From Burkholderia plantarii (lineage in GTDB: Bacteria > Pseudomonadota > Gammaproteobacteria > Burkholderiales > Burkholderiaceae), in assembly GCF_001411805.1 (NCBI RefSeq), contig NZ_CP007212.1, forward strand, positions 2,790,001-2,854,000: a stretch of DNA of 64,000 nt, read 5' to 3'. The position numbers and the translations under genes are program-made. Under the pieces are notes generated by a model. The model made no database searches and had not been told where the DNA came from. It saw only the letters and a program-made list of their open reading frames with translations. Shown one piece after another: positions 1 to 8,878 of the stretch. Each line of letters begins with the position of its first letter. Position 1 is the first letter of the stretch.

Positions 1-305
1 TCGTCCACGAGCCATGACAGAGCCTCGGGAAAATCCGAGCGCGGATAGTCGGCGGCAGGTCGGCGCTCGGCGTCGATGAATAGGGCCCAGCCCGATCCCA
101 GGCGGCGCAGCGCGTTGTTCAGGCGCGCGGTCGTGGCGATCAGTTCGCCCTGTGTGGCACTGTCGAGGTCCGGCCCGCGAAAGCGTGCCGTGCGCTGGAA
201 GCTGCCATCCTTGTTCAGCACCACGCCGGGCGCGATGAGGCCGGCCCACGGGAGCCAGTCGGCGAGCATGGCGGGACGCTGGCGGTATTCGGCGAGGTAC
301 AACAT
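1..305 (-). CDS. trbE: TrbE, VirB4-like conjugation ATPase (N-terminal part only)
   Basis: The reading frame starts with ATG at 305-303 behind a GGGGGAGA ribosome binding site and runs off the left edge after about 101 codons. The N-terminus (MLYLAEYRQRPAMLADWLPW, then GVVLNKDGSFQRTARFRGPDL) is typical of TrbE, the VirB4-type ATPase that powers assembly of the P-type mating pore at the inner membrane. It follows trbD by 20 bp in the same operon. The ATPase Walker motifs lie outside the window, so the assignment rests on the N-terminal sequence and on position after trbB, trbC and trbD. Confidence 0.88.
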   Translation of the reverse strand, partial: MLYLAEYRQRPAMLADWLPWAGLIAPGVVLNKDGSFQRTARFRGPDLDSATQGELIATTARLNNALRRLGSGWALFIDAERRPAADYPRSDFPEALSWLVD

Positions 306-325
306 GCGAATGTCTCCCCCGGTCC

Positions 326-595
326 TCACACGTCCAGCAGTGACTTGTGTTTCAGGTGTCGCGCGAAGACCTGCATGAACTGCGGATCGACCTTCGCGCC
401 CCACACCGCGAGCGAATGGCCGATCAGCCACAGCGCGAGGCCGGGAATCCACAGTTGCAGGCCCAGCCCGATGGCGGCGGCCAGCGTGCCGTTGGCAATC
501 GCCACGGTGCGCGGCGCACCGCCCATCAGGATCGGTTCGGTGAGCGACCGATGTAGTGGCACCTCGAAGCCCGGCAGGTCGGTCGTCGTGCTCAT
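326..595 (-). CDS. trbD: TrbD, VirB3-like mating-pore membrane protein
   Basis: This 89-residue protein has the usual TrbD size. After a short cytoplasmic N-terminus with PLHRSLTEPILMGGAPR comes one hydrophobic stretch at about residues 33-67, followed by a basic tail. TrbD/VirB3 is a small inner-membrane protein that works with TrbE (VirB4) in assembling the type IV secretion channel. The ATG at 595 overlaps the trbC stop by four bases (ATGA), which decides the start over a much longer upstream open frame. It lies between trbC and trbE as in RP4 and Tn4371. Confidence 0.9.
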   Translation of the reverse strand: MSTTTDLPGFEVPLHRSLTEPILMGGAPRTVAIANGTLAAAIGLGLQLWIPGLALWLIGHSLAVWGAKVDPQFMQVFARHLKHKSLLDV

Positions 596-960
596 ACGAC
601 AGCTCCGCCGGAGAAGCTGAAGAACGACAGGAAGAAGCTCGATGCGGCGAAGGCGATCGACAGCCCGAACACAATCTGGATAAGGCGCCGGAAGCCGCCG
701 CTGGTGTCGCCAAACGCGAGCGTGAGGCCGGTCACGATGATGATGATGACCGCGACGATCTTGGCGACCGGCCCCTGGATCGAATCGAGAATGGATTGCA
801 GCGGCGCTTCCCACGGCATGTTCGAGCCTGCGGCCTTGGCCGTGCCGGTCAGCGCGATCATCACGACAGACAGCGTCAGCCCCAGACGCGTGGGCTGGAC
901 CAGGCTGCGAAGGCGTGCAAGCGGATTTACGGAAAAGCGCAAAACGTGGGCGTGACTCAT
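592..960 (-). CDS. trbC: TrbC, prepilin of the mating pore
   Basis: The 122-residue product has a basic N-terminus, a hydrophobic signal segment (about residues 27-43, ending ALTGTAKAAG) and two further hydrophobic segments at about 66-82 and 93-115. This is the layout of TrbC/VirB2 pilins, which are processed by signal peptidase and then, in RP4, cyclised by the TraF peptidase. A traF gene is present at 11752-12339, consistent with that maturation route. The start at 960 overlaps the trbB stop by four bases. Confidence 0.9.
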   Translation of the reverse strand: MSHAHVLRFSVNPLARLRSLVQPTRLGLTLSVVMIALTGTAKAAGSNMPWEAPLQSILDSIQGPVAKIVAVIIIIVTGLTLAFGDTSGGFRRLIQIVFGLSIAFAASSFFLSFFSFSGGAVV

Positions 961-1961
961 GAGGGTTCTCCAGAGGGAAGCACGGATGGGGATGGCGGCG
1001 GCAAGGCGTCGCAAAGCTGGTAGCCGGCGGCATCGAAGCCGGTCACGCGGGCGATGCGCTCGATGCGACGACGCCGGCCACGGCCGGCGATGTGGATGAC
1101 GACGTTGACCGCCTCGGCAATCAGCGCGCGCGGCGGATTCACGGCAACTTCGAGGATCAGTTGTTCGAGACGCAGCAGCGCACCCAAAGCGGAGCCGGCA
1201 TGGATCGTGGCAATGCCGCCAGGGTGGCCGGTGCCCCACACCTTGATGAGATCCAGCGCTTCGCCACCGCGCACCTCGCCGACGATCACGCGGTCGGGCC
1301 GCAGGCGCATCGTGGCGCGCACCAGCTCAGTCATCGACACGACGCCCGCGCGCGTGCGCAGAGGTACGTGGTCGTGCGCCGTGCATTGCAGTTCGATGGT
1401 GTCTTCGAGTACCAGCACGCGATCGCCGGTGGCGGCAATCTCTGCGAGCAAGGCATTGGCGAGCGTGGTTTTGCCGGTGCTGGTGCCGCCGGCGACGAGG
1501 ATATTCAGCCGCTCGCGCACCGCATCACGCAAGAATGCAGCCTGTTCGGCGGTCATCATGCCGTCGGCGACGTAGCGATCCAGCGGAATGACGCCGACCA
1601 CGCGCTTGCGCAGCGCGAAGGCCGGCCCAGGAGCTGCGGGCGGCAGGATGCCCTCGAATCGCTCGCCAGTTTCCGGTAATTCGGCCGTCAGCAGTGGCTG
1701 GCCGCGATGTACCTCTGCGCCGACATGCGCGGCGACCAGGCGGATGATGCGTTCGCCGTCTTCCTCGGCCAGCTCGGCGCCCATCGGCGCGCGGCCGGAC
1801 GAGAGTCGATCAATCCAGAGCGTACGGTCGGGATTGAGCATGATTTCCACCACGTCCGGGTCTTCGAGCGCGGCGGCGATCAGCGGCCCCATCGCCGTGC
1901 GCAACATGCGGATGCGCCGATCGAGCGACGTGGTGGCAAAAGACTGCAGCTGCGCGCTCAT
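957..1961 (-). CDS. trbB: TrbB, VirB11-like traffic ATPase
   Basis: This 334-residue protein is a hexameric secretion ATPase that energises pilus biogenesis and substrate transfer at the cytoplasmic face of the mating pore. The Walker A motif VAGGTSTGKTTLANAL is visible at about residues 156-171, followed by the Asp box (VLVLEDTIELQC) and the Walker B/His box region (RPDRVIVGEVRGGEALDLIKVWGTGHPGG). The family's usual length is about 320-350 residues. It sits between the ribbon-helix-helix gene and trbC with 4-bp overlaps at both ends. Confidence 0.95.
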   Translation of the reverse strand: MSAQLQSFATTSLDRRIRMLRTAMGPLIAAALEDPDVVEIMLNPDRTLWIDRLSSGRAPMGAELAEEDGERIIRLVAAHVGAEVHRGQPLLTAELPETGERFEGILPPAAPGPAFALRKRVVGVIPLDRYVADGMMTAEQAAFLRDAVRERLNILVAGGTSTGKTTLANALLAEIAATGDRVLVLEDTIELQCTAHDHVPLRTRAGVVSMTELVRATMRLRPDRVIVGEVRGGEALDLIKVWGTGHPGGIATIHAGSALGALLRLEQLILEVAVNPPRALIAEAVNVVIHIAGRGRRRRIERIARVTGFDAAGYQLCDALPPPSPSVLPSGEPS

Positions 1962-2422
1962 GAGGCACGCTCCTGCGCTTCGACCTGGGCTGCTGCGTCG
2001 TTCTGCCGTGCGGTGTCGGGATTCAGCTCTTCCACCACCTCACGCACCAGACTGCGCCCGCGCATCAGGTGGCGGCCGAGTTGTTCGACAAACTGCTCGA
2101 ACCGCACTTTGCCCTGCGCGCGAGCGGCATCCTGATGTGCTTCGGGAACCGGCGCGCTGACCGTGAGGAAGTAGCGGACGAACAGCGCCAGCGTCTCGAT
2201 CTCGATGTTCTGGTCTCGCTCCAGTTTCTCGAACTGGCGCGAGAGTCGGTCGAGCCGTTTGGCAATGGCCGCCTCGCGCTGGTCGCCCGCATCAGGCGAA
2301 AGCCAGGACGCGAGCGCCGCGGCGACGATCGACGACTTCGATACGCCTTTCTTCGTCGCCAGCTCATCGAGACGCCGGGCGTGCTCGGGCGGGATGAACA
2401 GGTTGAGGCGGTACTGGCTCAT
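1958..2422 (-). CDS. Ribbon-helix-helix (CopG-like) protein of the conjugation operon
   Basis: The 154-residue product opens with a ribbon-helix-helix-like segment (YRLNLFIPPEHARRLDELATKKGVSKSSIVAAALASW, roughly residues 4-39): a beta strand, then two helices ending in a hydrophobic face. The rest is charged and helical, with no obvious enzyme motif. A CopG-like gene between traG and trbB is common in Tn4371-like elements, where it is thought to regulate the trb operon or act as an accessory DNA-binding protein. Four-base overlaps with traG and trbB mean it is translated as part of that operon. Its exact role cannot be read from the sequence. Confidence 0.8.
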   Translation of the reverse strand: MSQYRLNLFIPPEHARRLDELATKKGVSKSSIVAAALASWLSPDAGDQREAAIAKRLDRLSRQFEKLERDQNIEIETLALFVRYFLTVSAPVPEAHQDAARAQGKVRFEQFVEQLGRHLMRGRSLVREVVEELNPDTARQNDAAAQVEAQERAS

Positions 2423-4422
2423 AGTTGGAGTCCGTCGTCGTGGTCCAGGGACGCCAGCCGGGCCGTGCGTTGCATGGCCGGGTCGAACTGGCGAGGGAGC
2501 GGCAACGGCAGATCGTCGTCATCGAGCAGCGCAAGGTCGCTGTCGGCTGGCGGCTGCTCGGGGCTGTATTCGGAGACTTCGGATAACTCCGGCTGCCTGC
2601 GCGGCCCGCCGTCGTCGGCCGTGCCTGTGTCAGCGCCAATCAGGCCAGCGGCGATCGGCGCTGCCGGTACAGTGGGAATCGCCAGCCGGCTCCAGTCGTC
2701 GGGGCGGATCGGCGGCGCATCGGCGTAGCGCCCGATGGCGAGCGCGGGCGGTGGCAGCACACGGCGCTTGAAATTGGCGTCGGTGTAGTAGCGCAGCTTC
2801 TTCGCCTTAATCGGCGCGACGCTGGACACCATCACCACGGCGTCATCGGTCGGGAGCTGCATCACCTCACCCGGCGTCAGCAGCGGCCGTGCGGTTTCCT
2901 GCCGTGAGACCATCAGATGCCCGAGCCACGGTGCGAGCCGGTGGCCAGCGTAATTGCGCTGTGCTCGCAGCTCGGTCGCGGTGCCAAGCGTTTCGGAAAT
3001 ACGCTTTGCCGTGCGTTCGTCGTTGGTGGCGAACGTCACGCGTACATGACAGTTGTCGAGGATCGAGTGGTTCTGGCCGTAGGCTTTGTCGATCTGGTTG
3101 AGTGACTGCGCGATGAGAAAACTACGGATGCCGTAGCCCGCCATGAACGCCAGTGCCGTCTCGAAGAAGTCGAGCCGACCCAGCGCAGGAAACTCGTCGA
3201 GCATCAGCAGCAGCTTGTGACGGCGTGCAATGCCGTCGCTGCCGTCGAGTGATTCGGTCAGACGCCGGCCGATCTGGTTGAGGATTAGGCGCACCAGCGG
3301 CTTGGTTCGGCTGATGTCGGACGGCGGCACAACCAGATACAGCGAGACGGGATGCTCGGACGCAATCAGGTCGGCGATGCGCCAGTCGCATCGCGAGGTA
3401 ACTTCGGCCACGGTGGGGTCGCGGTACAGGCCGAGGAACGACATGGCCGTGGACAGCACGCCCGAACGCTCGTTGTCGCTCTTGTTGAGCACTTCGCGCG
3501 CAGCCGATGCGACAACGGGATGCGGCACATCGCCCAGGTGCTTCGTCGTCATCATTCGGTGCAACGTCAACTCGAACGGACATGCCGGATCGGACAGGAA
3601 GTTGGCGACACCGCGCAGCGTCTTGTCCTCGCCTGCGTAGAGCACATGCAGGATCGCGCCAACCAGCAGCGCATGCGACGTCTTCTCCCAATGATTGCGG
3701 CGTTCGAGCGCGCCCTCGGGATCGACCAGGATATCCGCGATGTTCTGCACGTCGCGCACTTCATGCGCGCCGCGCCGGACTTCGAGCAGTGGGTTGTACG
3801 CGGCCGACTTCGGATCGGTCGGATTGAATAGCAGGCAATGCGAGAAACGTGCGCGCCAACCCGCAGTGATCGCCCAGTTCTCGCCCTTGATGTCATGAAT
3901 GACGGCGGACGCCGGCCAGCTCAACAGCGTGGGAATCACGAGGCCCACACCTTTGCCGGAGCGCGTGGGCGCGAAGGTCAGGACGTGTTCCGGACCTTCA
4001 TGCCGTAGGTACTGGCCGTCGTGCAGGCCGAGAAACACGCCCGCCGGTTGCGTGAGGCCAGCCTTGCGGATGTCGCGGGCGTCGGCCCAGCGTGCAGAGC
4101 CGTAGGTGGTGACGAGGCGCGATTGCCGGGCACGCCATACCGACATGCCGATGGCGACGCCCGCAGCGGTAACGCCACTTGCAGCGGCGATGACACCGCC
4201 CTTGAGGAACAGGCGCGGCGCATAGGCGTCGTACCAGTACCACCACTCGAACAGTCGCCACGGGTGATAGAACGGGATGCCAAGACAGTCGAACCAGGGC
4301 GAGCCAAGGCGTAGCTGGTAGCCCAGGTGTGCGGCGGTCCATTGGGTAGCACCCCAAGTTCCCGCAACCACGATGCCGAACACCGTCAGCATCTGGCCGA
4401 ACAGCACACTGGTCCCGTTCAT
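2419..4422 (-). CDS. traG: TraG, VirD4-type coupling protein
   Basis: The 667-residue protein is the type IV coupling protein that links the relaxosome to the mating pore and pumps DNA. Two N-terminal membrane segments are visible (about residues 7-30 and 78-100). They are followed by the Walker A motif FAPTRSGKGVGLVIPTLLSW, an NTPase core with IHDIKGENW, a Walker B region LLLMLDEFPALGRLDFFETA and the conserved IAQSLNQIDKAYG. The C-terminal 100 residues are acidic and low in complexity. It is the first gene of the leftward operon. Confidence 0.96.
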   Translation of the reverse strand: MNGTSVLFGQMLTVFGIVVAGTWGATQWTAAHLGYQLRLGSPWFDCLGIPFYHPWRLFEWWYWYDAYAPRLFLKGGVIAAASGVTAAGVAIGMSVWRARQSRLVTTYGSARWADARDIRKAGLTQPAGVFLGLHDGQYLRHEGPEHVLTFAPTRSGKGVGLVIPTLLSWPASAVIHDIKGENWAITAGWRARFSHCLLFNPTDPKSAAYNPLLEVRRGAHEVRDVQNIADILVDPEGALERRNHWEKTSHALLVGAILHVLYAGEDKTLRGVANFLSDPACPFELTLHRMMTTKHLGDVPHPVVASAAREVLNKSDNERSGVLSTAMSFLGLYRDPTVAEVTSRCDWRIADLIASEHPVSLYLVVPPSDISRTKPLVRLILNQIGRRLTESLDGSDGIARRHKLLLMLDEFPALGRLDFFETALAFMAGYGIRSFLIAQSLNQIDKAYGQNHSILDNCHVRVTFATNDERTAKRISETLGTATELRAQRNYAGHRLAPWLGHLMVSRQETARPLLTPGEVMQLPTDDAVVMVSSVAPIKAKKLRYYTDANFKRRVLPPPALAIGRYADAPPIRPDDWSRLAIPTVPAAPIAAGLIGADTGTADDGGPRRQPELSEVSEYSPEQPPADSDLALLDDDDLPLPLPRQFDPAMQRTARLASLDHDDGLQL

Positions 4423-4900
4423 GCTGGCCTCCGACCTTCTCCTGCTTCACGCAGCGAAAACGCGCCGCGCAGCGAGGAGCATCGGTGCTGTGGTCAGTGC
4501 CGGTCAAAGACCGTTATCGGGATAACCGTCTAGGAAAAAGCAAGATCTCGCGTAAGGTCGAGTGAAAAGAAAACACAGCGACCATAGGCACATTGCAACG
4601 TGTCGAGAGAAAAATCTGAAAATTCGTGGCGCAGCGCGTGCGATGAGAACTTCGGTTGGCTTACGGCGTTTTGCCGTTACCCATGAAGCGGCGACTAGTC
4701 ACCTCGGCCACGCGGTTGCAGAGCTCATCGCCCAATATGGCACGATCCGGCTTGCATTTCTGGCGCAGCTCTTTCAATCGCTATGGGTTAGCCTATAAGC
4801 GACTCCACCGTCCTGGCTAGCCCAGATGAGGACGCTACCTCTCCTAGTCCGTATTTTCCTCAAGCCACCAACATCGCGACAAGGAAAAGCGGGATCTTCT
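4423..4900. other. Intergenic region upstream of traG
   Basis: This 478-bp stretch lies between the start of traG and the end of the LysR gene. Both genes run leftwards, so it should hold the traG-trb promoter. A short perfect inverted repeat is annotated separately. A weak 78-codon frame on the + strand has no ribosome binding site and no recognisable features, and was not called. Base composition is visibly less GC-rich than in traG. Confidence 0.6.
4513..4526. promoter_or_regulatory. Perfect inverted repeat upstream of the traG-trb operon
   Basis: GTTATC, two G residues and GATAAC form a perfect 14-bp dyad, flanked by near-symmetric bases (CCG and CCG). It lies 91 bp upstream of the traG start, where an operator controlling conjugation genes is expected. 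Which regulator binds is unknown. The ribbon-helix-helix gene downstream and the DUF2285/XRE proteins are the obvious candidates. Confidence 0.4.
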
Positions 4901-5836
4901 TCATGGCTCGATTTTCTCCGATTTTTCGCTAGAAGATGGCGTACTGCAGTTGGTCGCGTTGATGATATGCACTCGCTTGATGAAGCGTGTCATTGTCTCA
5001 GATGGTTCGGCTTCAAGACGCAACAAGTAGGTCGATAGCATGGGGGATCGACCAGCCAGAGGCCGAGCCACTACGTTTGGGTCAGCGAAGGTCGCGATTT
5101 GCGAAGCGCCCGCCAATCCCAAGGCAAAGCCCGCCGACACCAGTGCTAGCATCAATTCGTATGAGGCTACCCTTTCGGCAATCAGTGGCTCCCGATCCAC
5201 CTGCCGCAGAATCTTATCGACTTGGCGTACATATCCTTCACATGCTTGCGGGTCGCCTAGTACCAACGGATAGCGCAATACTTCTAAAAGTGGAATTCGC
5301 TTGTAAGCCAACAACGGGTGCCGCGCCGGCACCATTACCATGAGTGGGTCTCTCCACACAGGGACGGTGGTTATGCCATCGCCCACCTCGTAGGATTGAG
5401 CGAAACCCACATCGTACAGGTCATCGTGAAGCCCTTTTATCTGCTGTGCCAACGAGACCTGTGAAAGCCGTATTTCCACTTCGGGTTCCTCTTGGCGGCA
5501 AACCGCCAAGAAAGCGGATAGGCGCGAAGGCGTCACCCCGTCCGACAGAGCGACGCGCAACTGGCCGTGGTATCCATTCACCGCTGCTTTTACGCTATCT
5601 CTTGCCTGTTGTATGGATGTAAATATGCGGGGGACATACTCCAAAAACAACTTTCCCGCTCGAGTGAGTCGAGTACTTCGAGTGGTGCGAACAAAAAGCT
5701 GAACGCCCAAATCTTCTTCCAATTCCTTTATGGCGCGTGACAATGGCGATTGCTCAATATGCAACCGCTCCGCCGCATGAGCAAAGTGGAGTTCCTCGGC
5801 AACAGCAAGGAAACAGCGCAGGTGACGTAATTCCAT
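4901..5836 (-). CDS. LysR-family transcriptional regulator
   Basis: The 311-residue protein has the standard LysR layout. An N-terminal winged helix-turn-helix (MELRHLRCFLAVAEELHFAHAAERL, then SPLSRAIKELEEDLGVQLFVR, residues 1-50) is followed by a periplasmic-binding-like effector domain (about residues 90-295). It is the last gene of the leftward cargo cluster, 51 bp beyond the FrnE-like gene. LysR proteins usually respond to a small aromatic or redox-related effector. The neighbouring oxidoreductases and azoreductase fit that, but the ligand cannot be inferred. The C-terminal tail (SSSEKSEKIEP) is short and polar. Confidence 0.9.
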   Translation of the reverse strand: MELRHLRCFLAVAEELHFAHAAERLHIEQSPLSRAIKELEEDLGVQLFVRTTRSTRLTRAGKLFLEYVPRIFTSIQQARDSVKAAVNGYHGQLRVALSDGVTPSRLSAFLAVCRQEEPEVEIRLSQVSLAQQIKGLHDDLYDVGFAQSYEVGDGITTVPVWRDPLMVMVPARHPLLAYKRIPLLEVLRYPLVLGDPQACEGYVRQVDKILRQVDREPLIAERVASYELMLALVSAGFALGLAGASQIATFADPNVVARPLAGRSPMLSTYLLRLEAEPSETMTRFIKRVHIINATNCSTPSSSEKSEKIEP

Positions 5837-5887
5837 GCAGATAAGATTTTGCCGCGTCCCTACATCACTAGAACGAGGGAAACCGCG

Positions 5888-6523
5888 TTAGAGAGAGATT
5901 GCGCCAGAAGCCGCTTGTATTGCCGAAGCAATCTCGTCTTCGTTGCGTCCCCCATTGATGGCAACGCTTCCCCCAAAGACAAAGTGGGGAACCGAACGGA
6001 CACCAGTATCCGCCGACTTGACCGCTTCCTCCTCGACGCGGCGGTGCTGTTCAGGATCAAGTGCGATAGCACGCGCCTGCTCGCGGTCAAAACCGTAGTC
6101 GGCAGCGATGTCGGCCAGCACATCCGCATCGGAGATGTTCTTGGCCGCGATGAAGTAGGCATCGGTGATTGCAACTGCGAGCCTATGCTGCGTCTTACGC
6201 CCAGCGGCTGCCAGAATCACGGCATGAGCCGCCTTGGTCGGATAGGCCCAGAGCTGGCGACTAAGATCCAAGTCGAAACCCGAAGCGCGAGCCTCTCCCT
6301 CAGGGCGAGCGAAGGCGACCTTCGGATCGGTGATGCCGTAGCGCGAACGCAGCAAGTCGGGAATATAGAGGCCACTTGCGGGCGCATCGGGCAGAAGCAG
6401 GACGGGATGCTGCCGGATATCAACGACCAGATCGGGAAAACGCTCCGCCAGCACTTTATCGAGCCGGTGATGTCCGACGATGCACCACGGACATGTGATT
6501 TCAGTATAGAGATCTATTTGCAT
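5888..6523 (-). CDS. FrnE-like DsbA-family thiol oxidoreductase
   Basis: The product is about 211 residues of thioredoxin-fold DsbA family, FrnE subgroup. An N-terminal active-site motif CPWC follows LYTEIT, and the late cis-proline region reads GVRSVPHFVFGG. There is no signal peptide, so it should act in the cytoplasm on disulfides or as a glutathione S-transferase-like enzyme, as other FrnE proteins do. Two in-frame ATGs lie six bases apart. The GAGAGG ribosome binding site abuts the first, so the second (6523) has the better spacing. It is in the same direction as the SDR gene 29 bp upstream. Its place in a quinone/redox cluster suggests a role in thiol stress. Confidence 0.82.
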   Translation of the reverse strand: MQIDLYTEITCPWCIVGHHRLDKVLAERFPDLVVDIRQHPVLLLPDAPASGLYIPDLLRSRYGITDPKVAFARPEGEARASGFDLDLSRQLWAYPTKAAHAVILAAAGRKTQHRLAVAITDAYFIAAKNISDADVLADIAADYGFDREQARAIALDPEQHRRVEEEAVKSADTGVRSVPHFVFGGSVAINGGRNEDEIASAIQAASGAISL

Positions 6524-6552
6524 AACCATCCTCTCGTAATCTGACTTTCGCG

Positions 6553-7464
6553 CTATGAATTTGAGGATAGTTCAGCATCGATTCCGGTCAGTTGAACCGA
6601 TATGTCCCAAAGTCGTTTTGCGAGTTCTGGATTTCGCGCGTCCTGAGACGGAGTGCATTCGCCAGAGGGGCCGCGCAATTCGGAAGTTTTCGTTGGCCCG
6701 TAATAGCCGCCGGACTTTATTTGTCCTGTCGCCGCTTGCAATGCACCCCACGCGCCCTGAGCCGGCGTGTTGAAAAACAGGCCGATCAGTGACATTACGA
6801 CGTTGCCCCACCAGCTGTCGCGCGCAAGGCTGGTTCCAGCAAGGCCCGGATGGCAGGCCACTGCCGTAACAGGTATACCCGCTATTCGCAGTCGCCGATC
6901 CAGCTCAAAGATAAAAAGTAGATTCGCAAGCTTGCTGGCTGCATAGCGAGGCATCCACTTGTAGTCCTTCACCGCATTAAGGTCGTCCCACTCGATCTTC
7001 GCGCCCCTGTGCAGACCGCTGCTTGTGACAACGATGCGCGACCCGGAAGTTTCCGTGAGCTTGGGCAACATGAACGCGGTAAGCGCAAAGCATCCAAGAT
7101 GATTCACGCCGAACGTCAGTTCGAAGCCTTGCGCCGTGTGCTTCAGCTTCGGCCCTTGCACGCCCGCATTATTGATGAGCACGTCGATGCGTGGCTCCCG
7201 TTCGGCCAGTTTTGCTGCGTTCCGCACACTCGCCAGGTCTGCGAGGTCAAGCGGCAGGAATGCGAGATTCGCTTCAGGTGTCTTCAGACGAATCCTGCGA
7301 ATAGCGGCTTGTGCCTTGACCTCGTCACGGCACGCGAGAAGTACCCTTGCTCGCCGCGCCGCCAACGTGCTCGCTATTTCAAAGCCTATGCCGGTGTTGG
7401 CGCCGGTGACGAGAAAGGTCTTTCCCGATTGATCGGGCACATCGGTATTGGTGAATCCGCTCAT
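6553..7464 (-). CDS. Short-chain dehydrogenase/reductase (retinol/protochlorophyllide reductase-like)
   Basis: This roughly 303-residue SDR enzyme has the cofactor motif VTGANTGIGFE, the NNAG motif (VLINNAGVQG) and the catalytic YAASK tetrad segment preceded by VVTSSGLH. The Arg after the glycine-rich loop (ACRDEVKA) suggests NADP(H) preference. Length and the extended substrate region match the WW-oxidoreductase/protochlorophyllide-reductase-like SDR group. The substrate is unknown. An ATG at 7464 behind AAGG was preferred over a TTG at 7497 that would overlap the upstream gene by four bases. The gene is probably cotranscribed with the NmrA-like and azoreductase genes. Confidence 0.85.
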   Translation of the reverse strand: MSGFTNTDVPDQSGKTFLVTGANTGIGFEIASTLAARRARVLLACRDEVKAQAAIRRIRLKTPEANLAFLPLDLADLASVRNAAKLAEREPRIDVLINNAGVQGPKLKHTAQGFELTFGVNHLGCFALTAFMLPKLTETSGSRIVVTSSGLHRGAKIEWDDLNAVKDYKWMPRYAASKLANLLFIFELDRRLRIAGIPVTAVACHPGLAGTSLARDSWWGNVVMSLIGLFFNTPAQGAWGALQAATGQIKSGGYYGPTKTSELRGPSGECTPSQDARNPELAKRLWDISVQLTGIDAELSSNS

Positions 7465-7493
7465 GGCGTGAACCTTGTCGAAACGTTCCTGGG

Positions 7494-8147
7494 TCAATGG
7501 TTAGCGATGCCTGGCGCCGCACGCACGAACTTCCTGTCGGTCACCTGGTCAACCAGGAACTTCGCAAGATTGCCTCTTGAAAGCTTCATGCTGAGTTTGG
7601 CCTTTCCATACCAACCCATGTCCACGCCGCCATCGGCGGGACCATCCTTGAGGTTCGGGATGCGCACCAATGTCCAGTCCAGGTCCGAATTGGCGACCAG
7701 TTCGCCAGTCGCCTTGATGTCCTCATACCCCTTGCGCGCGATCACCTTGAACAACAGCGCGAACGCATGGGGTTTGAAGGCAAAGCCATCCTTGGGATCG
7801 CGATAGGCAGCCGTAGAAATCTGGATAAGACGGCGCACGCCTGCGTGCTTCATCGCGGCGATGATGTGGGTTAAACCGTGCTTGATCGGCTTATCGCCCT
7901 GCACCTTGAGACTGTTGGGACCAAGGGCGCTAATGACCGCATCAGCACCTTGGACGCACTTCGCAATGGCGCTCCGGTCTTGCAGATCACCGACAACGAT
8001 TTCTACCCTTCCCGCGAACGATGCGAGTTTCTTTGCGTCGCGCGTATAGACCGACAGGTTGTAGCCATGCTTCAAGGCTTCCTCGATGATGTGCCTTCCG
8101 GTCGGCCCGGTCGCACCGAACAGCGCGATGGTTTTTTTCCGGGTCAT
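7494..8147 (-). CDS. NAD(P)-binding oxidoreductase, NmrA/atypical SDR type
   Basis: This 217-residue Rossmann-fold protein has an N-terminal glycine-rich motif FGATGPTGRHIIEEAL and the VVGDLQD and DAVISALG segments typical of the NAD(P)H-binding (PF13460) group. The classic SDR Tyr-Lys pair is not clear, so it may act as an NAD(P)-dependent reductase of quinones or flavins, or as a redox sensor. The start at 8147 (MTRKKTIALFG) is four bases from the azoreductase stop, which implies an operon. A longer upstream frame is only the shadow of azoR. Confidence 0.83.
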   Translation of the reverse strand: MTRKKTIALFGATGPTGRHIIEEALKHGYNLSVYTRDAKKLASFAGRVEIVVGDLQDRSAIAKCVQGADAVISALGPNSLKVQGDKPIKHGLTHIIAAMKHAGVRRLIQISTAAYRDPKDGFAFKPHAFALLFKVIARKGYEDIKATGELVANSDLDWTLVRIPNLKDGPADGGVDMGWYGKAKLSMKLSRGNLAKFLVDQVTDRKFVRAAPGIANH

Positions 8148-8151
8148 GATG

Positions 8152-8769
8152 TCACGCAGCCTTCGCCAACAAGGCTTTGATGGCCGTTTCGGTGTTGGCG
8201 ATTGCGGCCTTCGCCGCATCGGGGCCCAAAACCGTGCCTTCGACACGCACCACTTCAACGTCGGTCAGGCCGATGAAGCCGAGCAGATGCAGCAGATAGT
8301 TGGTCTGAAAGTCGAACGGTGCCCAGGCACCTTCCGAGAACACGCCGCCGGTAGCGGTAACGAGATAGACCTTCTTGTCGGTCAGCAGCCCCTTCGGCCC
8401 AGTATCGCCGTAGCCGAAGGTGACGCGCGGCCAGGTGACATGATCGAACCACGCCTTGAGCTGCGAGGACGGACCGAAGTTGATCATGCCCGAACCGAGC
8501 ACGATCACATCGGCGACCTTCAACTCATCGACCAACTCTTGCGCGACCTTCACCGCCTCGACCTGTTCCGGTGTGCGGTCTTCGGGCGACGTGATCCGGC
8601 CCTGGATGTAGGCCGGCGTGATGTGCGGCGGCGGATTCGCGGCGAGGTCGCGCACGGTCAGCGGGCCACCCGAGCGGGCCTGGATGCCTTCGGCGATTTC
8701 GGTGGCGAAGCGGGTGGAAAGACTGTCGGCCCCGCGCGGACTGGAAGTAACAAGTAGGGTGTGGCTCAT
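8152..8769 (-). CDS. azoR: FMN-dependent NADH-azoreductase / quinone reductase
   Basis: This 205-residue flavodoxin-like protein matches AzoR. The N-terminal FMN phosphate loop reads [16 protein letters not shown], and the middle of the protein has [22 protein letters not shown] and LVTATGGVF. AzoR enzymes reduce azo dyes and quinones by two electrons with NADH. The start at 8769 has AGGA six bases upstream. It is the first gene of the leftward cargo operon and is divergent from an HxlR regulator across 109 bp. This matches the well-known arrangement of HxlR regulators (YodB, CatR) controlling quinone-detoxifying reductases. Confidence 0.92.
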   Translation of the reverse strand: MSHTLLVTSSPRGADSLSTRFATEIAEGIQARSGGPLTVRDLAANPPPHITPAYIQGRITSPEDRTPEQVEAVKVAQELVDELKVADVIVLGSGMINFGPSSQLKAWFDHVTWPRVTFGYGDTGPKGLLTDKKVYLVTATGGVFSEGAWAPFDFQTNYLLHLLGFIGLTDVEVVRVEGTVLGPDAAKAAIANTETAIKALLAKAA

Positions 8770-8791
8770 GACGGATCCTAGGTATAAAATA

Positions 8792-8815
8792 AGAACCAAG
8801 TAATTCGTTGGTTCT
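8792..8815. promoter_or_regulatory. Candidate HxlR operator between azoR and its regulator
   Basis: A perfect 8-bp inverted repeat, AGAACCAA and TTGGTTCT, is separated by 8 bp. A third half-site ACCAA follows at 8821-8825, and a TATACA hexamer at 8828-8833 could be the -10 of the regulator gene. It lies in the 109-bp divergent region, so one site could control both directions. Dyads of this kind in azoR promoters are bound by HxlR-family repressors in other bacteria. Binding here is inferred. Confidence 0.65.
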
Positions 8816-8878
8816 GACTTACCAATCTATACAAAGGATGGTATGGTCCCTTCGGCTTCCCCACAAGAAGGCACACGC

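Noticed and set aside
4562..4798. 78-codon frame upstream of traG
   Set aside because: Begins with GTG without a ribosome binding site, has no recognisable domain and lies in the promoter region.
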